Positions 35,499 to 40,382 of a stretch of DNA of 40,382 nucleotides are shown here, in pieces (the first letter of the stretch is position 1; each line of letters begins with the position of its first letter). Source of the stretch: an uncultured Saprospiraceae bacterium (GTDB lineage: Bacteria > Bacteroidota > Bacteroidia > Chitinophagales > Saprospiraceae); contig CALGAW010000046.1 of NCBI GenBank assembly GCA_937959115.1, positions 1 to 40,382 on the forward strand, read 5' to 3'. The notes under the pieces were generated by a model. The model saw nothing but the letters and a program-made list of their open reading frames with translations, was not told where the DNA came from and did not search any database. The position numbers and the translations under genes are program-made.

Positions 35499-36260
35499 TT
35501 ACTCCAATTCCTTTGCTTTATCCCACAAGGCATCCATCTCCTCTAAAGACATTTCCTCCAAACTTTTAGGAGCGTGTTCTTCGATGAACTGGAAGCGTTT
35601 TTTGAATTTACGGTTGGTGCGTTCAAGGGCTGTTTCTGGATCTATATCTTGAAAACGGGCATAATTGATGAGCGCGAATAACAGATCACCGAATTCCTCT
35701 TCTTTTTTATCTTTTAGCTCAATATTATCAAGGGTTTCCTTGAATTCAGAGAGTTCTTCTTTTACTTTTTCCCAGACTTGTTCTTTGTTGTTCCATTCGA
35801 AGCCGACTTGCGCAGTTTTTTCTTGCATACGGTAGGCTTTTACCATGGCAGGGAGCGAGTTTGGAACGCCAGAAAGGGTTGACTTTTTGCCTTCTTTGAG
35901 TTTCAGCTGTTCCCAATTGCGCTTTACATCTTCCTCGTTTTCTACTTTGACCTCACTGTAGATATGGGGATGACGCTTGATCAATTTGTCACACACCTCG
36001 TTTAAGGCATCAGAGATATCAAAAGCACCTTGTTCTTCAGCAATTTTACTATAGAATACCATGTGTAGCATCACATCACCAATCTCTTCTTTTATTTCAT
36101 TGGTGTCTTCATTCAGGATGGCGTCTGCTAGTTCGTATGTTTCTTCGATGGTGAGGTTGCGGAGAGACTGGAAGGTCTGTTTGCGATCCCAAGGGCATTT
36201 TTCACGGAGTTCGTCCATGATATCAAGTAGCCGTTGAAATGCTTTAAGTTTGTGGTTCAT
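35499..36260 (-). CDS. mazG: Nucleoside triphosphate pyrophosphohydrolase MazG
   Basis: 253 residues, usual size (E. coli 263). Hydrolyses NTPs and dNTPs to the monophosphate and pyrophosphate, a house-cleaning and starvation-response role. First MazG domain: CPWDRKQT at 22-29, the metal-binding EExxE at 39-43 and EExGD at 58-62 followed by a helix that completes the four-helix site. A second, more degenerate domain holds EFGDLLFALINYARF and DPETALERTNRKFKKRFQFIE near the C terminus. Both domains are present, so this is the long bacterial MazG, not the short phage type. Confidence 0.96.
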   Translation of the reverse strand: MNHKLKAFQRLLDIMDELREKCPWDRKQTFQSLRNLTIEETYELADAILNEDTNEIKEEIGDVMLHMVFYSKIAEEQGAFDISDALNEVCDKLIKRHPHIYSEVKVENEEDVKRNWEQLKLKEGKKSTLSGVPNSLPAMVKAYRMQEKTAQVGFEWNNKEQVWEKVKEELSEFKETLDNIELKDKKEEEFGDLLFALINYARFQDIDPETALERTNRKFKKRFQFIEEHAPKSLEEMSLEEMDALWDKAKELE

Positions 36261-36319
36261 CTGATTGCTGCTATATTAATGTCGCATTTTCAATGCTAAA
36301 TTAATGATTGTTGTACTGC

Positions 36320-36529
36320 TTATTTCGAGGGTTCGGGCATCTGGCATGCTTCGCCTTCTTTCTTGCCACAAAGCCCACAATCTCCTACCTCGTTTTTGAG
36401 CATAGGGTTGTTCGAAGCACAAGAACCTCTAAACTCTTGTCCAGTCATTATTTGTCTGATATTCATTAAGATAAATGAAATTCCAAAGACGAAAAGGATA
36501 ACTAAAAATATTGGAAGGAATGTATTCAT
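36320..36529 (-). CDS. Small Cys-rich membrane protein, NqrM-like (DUF539)
   Basis: 69 residues: an N-terminal membrane helix (about 5-26) and a tail with four Cys at 37, 51, 54 and 62 in the pattern GSCASNNPM...GDCGLCG...AC. This is the layout of the NqrM family, membrane proteins needed for maturation of the Na+-translocating NADH:quinone reductase, probably by delivering iron to the NqrD/NqrE site. No nqr gene or apbE lies nearby, so function is inferred from the motif only. Confidence 0.68.
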   Translation of the reverse strand: MNTFLPIFLVILFVFGISFILMNIRQIMTGQEFRGSCASNNPMLKNEVGDCGLCGKKEGEACQMPEPSK

Positions 36530-36588
36530 GATTAATATTTTCTTTAGTTGATCTATTGGTTGTATAACCGAAAAGCCAGCTGGTTTGT

Positions 36589-37299
36589 TTAGTATTGGTA
36601 ATCGAATATTCGACCACTTGAAATTGTATGGTCTTGGGTGTCAAAATAAAAATCACCCGAAATAATCTTTTTTCCTCTGTCCAATCGCGTTAAAAAGAAT
36701 TCACCTTCAGTTTCCTGTTGTGTCGCCCCTGCATCATATTTTGCTCTAAAGGAAGTGACTCCAGAAGCAATATCCGATAGCCAAACTTGACCATTTTCAT
36801 GAACGATTTCTATCTGATAGAAAATGTAATCGTTATCAGAAGGTCTAGAATTTTCGCTTGTCCATACTTTGTTGAATGCTCCATTTGTTAGTTGAGAACC
36901 TTCTAGAGTAGTGAAGGGCTCATCTACTTCAGCATAAACCACTTTTACTTCAGAAATCGTAGCTGAAGGGGAAAATACATCTAGCTGATAGGTTATATTG
37001 TGAAGACAAGGTTTCGCAGAGAAAGAAACCATTGATGCTATAGGGTTGCCGAGAGAATCTAACGGCAGTTCGCTAGCATCTTCGGAAATATAAGACTCAA
37101 TCATCGTGAAGATTAACCGAGTTCTATCCTCCCCAGTCGCTTTAATTTCAGTAACATCACCAGAGTCATTCGTTTTAGCCGTTAAGCTGTTTGATGTCCA
37201 GTTGTTCCCATTGATCGTTGCAGTCATCAAAAATGATTCTGAGGGACCTTTACAGGAAAGTATTGTAGAAATAAGAAGTAGATAGAGTAGATATCGCAT
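36589..37299 (-). CDS. Predicted lipoprotein, unknown function
   Basis: 236 residues. A lipoprotein signal LLLISTILSC places the lipidated Cys at residue 16. The mature part starts with FLMTATINGNNWTSNSLTA, typical of small beta-rich Bacteroidota lipoproteins of the DUF6252 kind, and is probably all beta-sheet. Near the C terminus GEFFLTRLDRGKKIISGDFYFD repeats the usual SGTFSF-like ending. Likely periplasmic or outer-membrane anchored. It is 59 nt upstream of the NqrM-like gene on the same strand and could share its transcript. Confidence 0.8.
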   Translation of the reverse strand: MRYLLYLLLISTILSCKGPSESFLMTATINGNNWTSNSLTAKTNDSGDVTEIKATGEDRTRLIFTMIESYISEDASELPLDSLGNPIASMVSFSAKPCLHNITYQLDVFSPSATISEVKVVYAEVDEPFTTLEGSQLTNGAFNKVWTSENSRPSDNDYIFYQIEIVHENGQVWLSDIASGVTSFRAKYDAGATQQETEGEFFLTRLDRGKKIISGDFYFDTQDHTISSGRIFDYQY

Positions 37300-37497
37300 T
37301 TCAAAGAATTTTTCTAAAGAATAACCTTTAATTATTTATCTCAGCAGTATTGCAGGAGAATTTGAGTTTATAAACAAAGTTGAAAAGTTATTAATGACTG
37401 CAAATATCCAAAAAAAAGTGCTAAGAATCTCAATTTGATGAAATTCATTTATTACAATATTACAAGTTAAAATGTGGATTTCTACTGTTTTTGGTCA

Positions 37498-37505
37498 TAT
37501 CTTTG
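37498..37505 (+). promoter_or_regulatory. Candidate -7 element of the TPR protein gene
   Basis: TATCTTTG matches TAnnTTTG exactly. Initiation about 7 nt downstream would fall just before a 16-codon upstream reading frame that ends at the TPR gene start. Confidence 0.55.
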
Positions 37506-37570
37506 CATTGTTTAGAATCATGTACTACCTTAATTTAAGTGCTTTTCTGAAAAGTAATATAAACTTCTAG

Positions 37571-38392
37571 ATGAAACATTTCGCGATCTTATTTTCCTTA
37601 ATTCTCCTAACGACATCAATTACGCTTGCACATGGGCCTGTCCATGAAAGTATAAAACGAGTAACAAAAAAGATAAAAAAAGATCCGAATAACGCTTCCT
37701 TATACCTCGAAAGAGGACAATATTATCAAGTTGACGAAAATTTCGATCTTGCTTTGAATGACTTTACTTCAGTGAGAGCACTAGATTCAGAAAACAAGAT
37801 CATTGATTATCATTGCGGCAAATTGTTTGCAGAACACGGATTTCCAACAATGGCTATGCGATATGCCAATCAATTTTTAAGTTACAATTCTGAGCATGTA
37901 GCTGGATTGATGCTTCGAGCCTCCATATTTGTTCAGCTAGGAAAAGATTCTCTTGCAATTGTTGATTATGAAAAAGGGATAAAAAATACCACTGTACCTA
38001 AACCAGAATACTTTATTGATATTTCAAAAGCATTCATTGCTGCAGATTCGACTAATTTTAAGGATGCATTAGATTGGCTTGAAAAAGGAGAGGAATATCT
38101 TGGGTTTAACATTACATTGAAGTCTTACGCCTATGATTTGGCAAAAAAAAACAAACGGTATGATAAAGCCGCAGAGATAACAGATAAAGTATTGCTAAAG
38201 ATGAACCGTAAAGAAACTTGGTTGTATAAAAAAGCTGTCGTGTTAGAATTGTCTAAAGATTTCCAAAACGCACAAGTTGTTTATCAAGAGACGATTAATC
38301 ATATTAAAAAATTGCCATTGAGACTTCAAAAAAACAAAATGATGTTGGAATTGGAAGCAAAAACCAAAATGGCGCTATTGCGGTTGAAATAA
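37571..38392 (+). CDS. Exported TPR-repeat protein
   Basis: 273 residues. Signal peptide 1-20 (FAILFSLILLTTSITLA) then a helical chain with tetratricopeptide repeats: NNASLYLERGQYYQVDENFDLALNDFTSVRALD (about 39-71), EHVAGLMLRASIFVQLGKDSLAIVDYEKGI (about 115-145) and a degenerate third one with NKRYDKAAEITDKVLL and DFQNAQVVYQETI. TPRs mediate protein contacts; the partner is unknown. There is no lipobox, so it is probably free in the periplasm. Stands alone on the plus strand. Confidence 0.87.
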   Translation: MKHFAILFSLILLTTSITLAHGPVHESIKRVTKKIKKDPNNASLYLERGQYYQVDENFDLALNDFTSVRALDSENKIIDYHCGKLFAEHGFPTMAMRYANQFLSYNSEHVAGLMLRASIFVQLGKDSLAIVDYEKGIKNTTVPKPEYFIDISKAFIAADSTNFKDALDWLEKGEEYLGFNITLKSYAYDLAKKNKRYDKAAEITDKVLLKMNRKETWLYKKAVVLELSKDFQNAQVVYQETINHIKKLPLRLQKNKMMLELEAKTKMALLRLK

Positions 38393-38704
38393 TCAGTAGA
38401 TTTTTAATTGTTTAATATCTAAAATTTTCTTGATTCAATATCTTCTTTTTTTAGAGGTACTTACAACCAAAAGCATTAAAAACACGACTATTTAAGCAAC
38501 GAATATGAATGTTTTGACGAAAAGAATTTCAAGAACTAAATTTCAAGCTATAAGTGAGTAATAAGTAATATTCATTTGAAATTATACTTTTAAATATTGA
38601 AAAAAAGCACCTCTGTTGTAATGGTGTTATTATTAGATATTTATAATCTAGTGACCAACTGAGATTCCTTTTGTTTTTTATTGTTTTAATAAAAAACTTA
38701 TTTG
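38393..38704. other. AT-rich intergenic region before the SprB gene
   Basis: 312 bases. No clear terminator or exact TAnnTTTG element was found. A reading frame on the minus strand that crosses into the next gene lacks any recognisable feature and was dismissed. Confidence 0.5.
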
Positions 38705-40382
38705 ATGAAGTCGTATCTACTCCTGCTATGTTTCTTTTGCCTTTGTATAGTACAAATTGAGGCAAGTCCTGAAAAAGTCTTGAATATAGCCAAAACCGAT
38801 AATTCCTCCGATATTGATTATTGCGAGCCCATTAATTTCGAATGTAATGTCATTAATCTTAGTAAAGAAAGGGAGGTATTACCTCACCTTCAAATGATAA
38901 CAGTGAATACAACTGTCACTACTCCAATTCAGTGTAATGGCGATAGTAATGGTACTGTTTCTGCAATTGCAGGAGGCGGGACATTGCCCTATTCCTATCT
39001 ATGGAGTAATGGTGAGACTGCAAGCACAATAAATGGGTTAGCTTCTGGAGTTTATGAGGTAGTAGTAGTAGATGCTAATAATGACAGTGCAACAGCTTCT
39101 GTAACACTTTCAGATCCTCCAATGATATTAAGTTCTATAGCTGCTCAACCTGTTACCTGTTTTGGTAACAATGATGGAGCTGCCTCAGTCATGGTAAATG
39201 GTGGTGTGTTACCCTATAGTTTTCTTTGGAATTCTGGGCAAATCACCCCAACTGCAACTGGATTGTCAACAGGAATGGCTTCTGTGACCGTAACCGATGC
39301 CAATAACTGCACAGTAGTAGAGTCTATTGGTATCTCTACTCCAGCCCTAATCTCTATTTCTGCAGTAGAAACGAAACCAGCATCCTGTGCAGGGAATAAT
39401 GGCGGCGAAGCAACAGCTACCGTTACTGGGGGAACACCTCCTTACAGCTTTAGTTGGAGCAATGGAGCAACTACCCCAATTGCAACAGGTTTATCCGCTG
39501 GCACTTACACCGTATCTGTAACTGATGCCAATAATTGTTTCGCAGACGAAAGTGTCACGATTACAGGAGCTACAATATTATTAGCAAGTGTAAATGTTGA
39601 TAACCAAATTACTTGTAATGGACTAAACGACGGTCAGCTGACTGCAATTGAGAATGGGGGAACTGCTCCTTTTACATATACCTGGAGCAATGGAGATGCT
39701 GCAGCTACAATTAACAATCTGGCTCCAGGAACTTACGGTGTGACGATTACAGACGCGAATAATTGTTCAGCGACTAGCTCAGGGATAATTACCGAGCCAG
39801 CTCCAATCACTTTTGATGCAACTGGATTATCACCTACTTGTAACGGCGGGAACGACGGTTCAGCTACCATATCAAATATTGCTGGAGGCACCCCTTCCTA
39901 CATTGTAACTTGGAGCAATGGACAAGTTGGAATGACCGCCACTGGATTAACCGCAGGTAATTATAGAGCTACAATAACAGATGCGAATAACTGCACAGCT
40001 TCTCAAAGTGCTACGATTGGGGAACCAACAGCAATAGCCACAACCACAATCATTGATAACCAAGTTTCTTGTAATGGTGGTGACGATGGTGCTGTATCAG
40101 TTACTGCAAATGGAGGAAAACCTCCCTACACTTATAATTGGAGCAATGGCGATACAACCCCTGCAATCAGCAATCTTACTGCTGGAAATTACGATGTCAC
40201 AGTAACGGATGACAACAACTGTAGTGTAATCAACTCAGTTCTAATTAGTGATCCAACCGCGATCAGTTTTACACTTTCGGCACAGCCAGTTTCCTGTAAT
40301 GGTAAAGATGATGGCTCTGCGAGTGTTTCTGGTATAGCAGGTGGTTTACCTTCTTATTCGGTTAATTGGAGTAATGGACAAA
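38705..40382 (+). CDS. SprB-repeat secreted protein (3' end outside window)
   Basis: 559 codons from the ATG at 38705 run open to the right edge. Signal peptide about 1-20 (SYLLLLCFFCLCIVQIEA). After a 45-residue spacer the chain is entirely SprB-type repeats of about 70-76 residues, seven visible with the last one cut: each has a Cys-containing CNGxxDG start, GGTxPYxYxWSNG, LxAGxYxVTVTDANNC. The repeats begin about 65 residues from the start, unlike the two minus-strand SprB proteins here, whose arrays follow long N-terminal regions. Expected to end in a T9SS type B sorting domain. Predicted surface adhesin. Confidence 0.88.
   Translation, partial: MKSYLLLLCFFCLCIVQIEASPEKVLNIAKTDNSSDIDYCEPINFECNVINLSKEREVLPHLQMITVNTTVTTPIQCNGDSNGTVSAIAGGGTLPYSYLWSNGETASTINGLASGVYEVVVVDANNDSATASVTLSDPPMILSSIAAQPVTCFGNNDGAASVMVNGGVLPYSFLWNSGQITPTATGLSTGMASVTVTDANNCTVVESIGISTPALISISAVETKPASCAGNNGGEATATVTGGTPPYSFSWSNGATTPIATGLSAGTYTVSVTDANNCFADESVTITGATILLASVNVDNQITCNGLNDGQLTAIENGGTAPFTYTWSNGDAAATINNLAPGTYGVTITDANNCSATSSGIITEPAPITFDATGLSPTCNGGNDGSATISNIAGGTPSYIVTWSNGQVGMTATGLTAGNYRATITDANNCTASQSATIGEPTAIATTTIIDNQVSCNGGDDGAVSVTANGGKPPYTYNWSNGDTTPAISNLTAGNYDVTVTDDNNCSVINSVLISDPTAISFTLSAQPVSCNGKDDGSASVSGIAGGLPSYSVNWSNGQ
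38905..40382 (+). repeat. SprB-type repeat array, seven visible
   Basis: Tandem repeats of about 210-230 nt with TGTAATGG at or near each start (for example near 38931, 39616, 40068, 40294). Repeats 2 and 7 share AAQPVTC/SAQPVSC and repeats 4 and 6 share VDNQITC/IDNQVSC, hinting at past block duplication. Confidence 0.8.

Noticed and set aside
38529-38765. Minus-strand frame of 78 codons before the right-hand SprB gene
   Set aside because: Overlaps the signal peptide of the SprB gene, is Lys/Ser/Ile-rich low-complexity, and has no motif.

Overview
The window looks like chromosomal DNA of a low-GC, gliding-type member of the Bacteroidota, most likely Flavobacteriales. Three things point there. 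Its secreted proteins carry type IX secretion (T9SS) C-terminal sorting domains of both type A and type B and long SprB-type repeat arrays. The FtsI homologue has a C-terminal PASTA domain and the short FtsL-like protein is the Bacteroidota type. Two genes and mraZ are preceded by TAnnTTTG-like -7 elements. No rRNA, tRNA, CRISPR, transposase or phage gene was seen.

Layout. (1) Positions 1-6077, minus strand, 3' end cut by the window edge: a mosaic surface protein with signal peptide, about 19 leucine-rich repeats, an Ig-like spacer, one SprB repeat, seven exact 58-residue propeller-like repeats and then a long SprB array that becomes a three-repeat higher-order array. (2) 6245-15106, minus: a 2953-residue secreted protein with about 16 SprB-like repeats and a type B T9SS sorting domain. 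(3) 15107-15805: a 0.7 kb gap with the probable terminator of the next operon. (4) 15806-31310, minus: a complete division and cell wall (dcw) cluster in transcription order mraZ-rsmH-ftsL-ftsI-murE-mraY-murD-ftsW-murG-murC-ftsQ-ftsA-ftsZ. (5) 31311-31887: control region of that cluster, with three 10-bp-spaced MraZ-type boxes and a TATCTTTG promoter element, plus unexplained repeats further upstream. (6) 31888-34527, minus: a secreted beta-helix protein with type A T9SS sorting domain. (7) 34907-38392: a small conserved helical protein, MazG, an NqrM-like Cys-rich membrane peptide, a lipoprotein and an exported TPR protein. (8) 38705 to the right edge, plus: the start of another SprB-repeat protein, cut by the window end.

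How it fits together. The dcw cluster makes lipid II (MurE, MurD, MurC, MraY, MurG; murE has the DNPR motif expected for meso-diaminopimelate) and the septal machine that uses it (FtsW, FtsI, FtsL, FtsQ, FtsA, FtsZ). MraZ probably represses its own promoter through the boxes just upstream. The few wide gaps in the operon hold strong inverted repeats (ftsL-ftsI, murD-ftsW, ftsA-ftsZ), which may mark RNA processing or attenuation points. The operon is flanked by large T9SS cargo genes that probably build the cell surface. I see no clearly new multi-gene system. The most unusual items are the LRR/propeller/SprB mosaic protein with its higher-order repeat, and the non-coding structure around 31342-31863.
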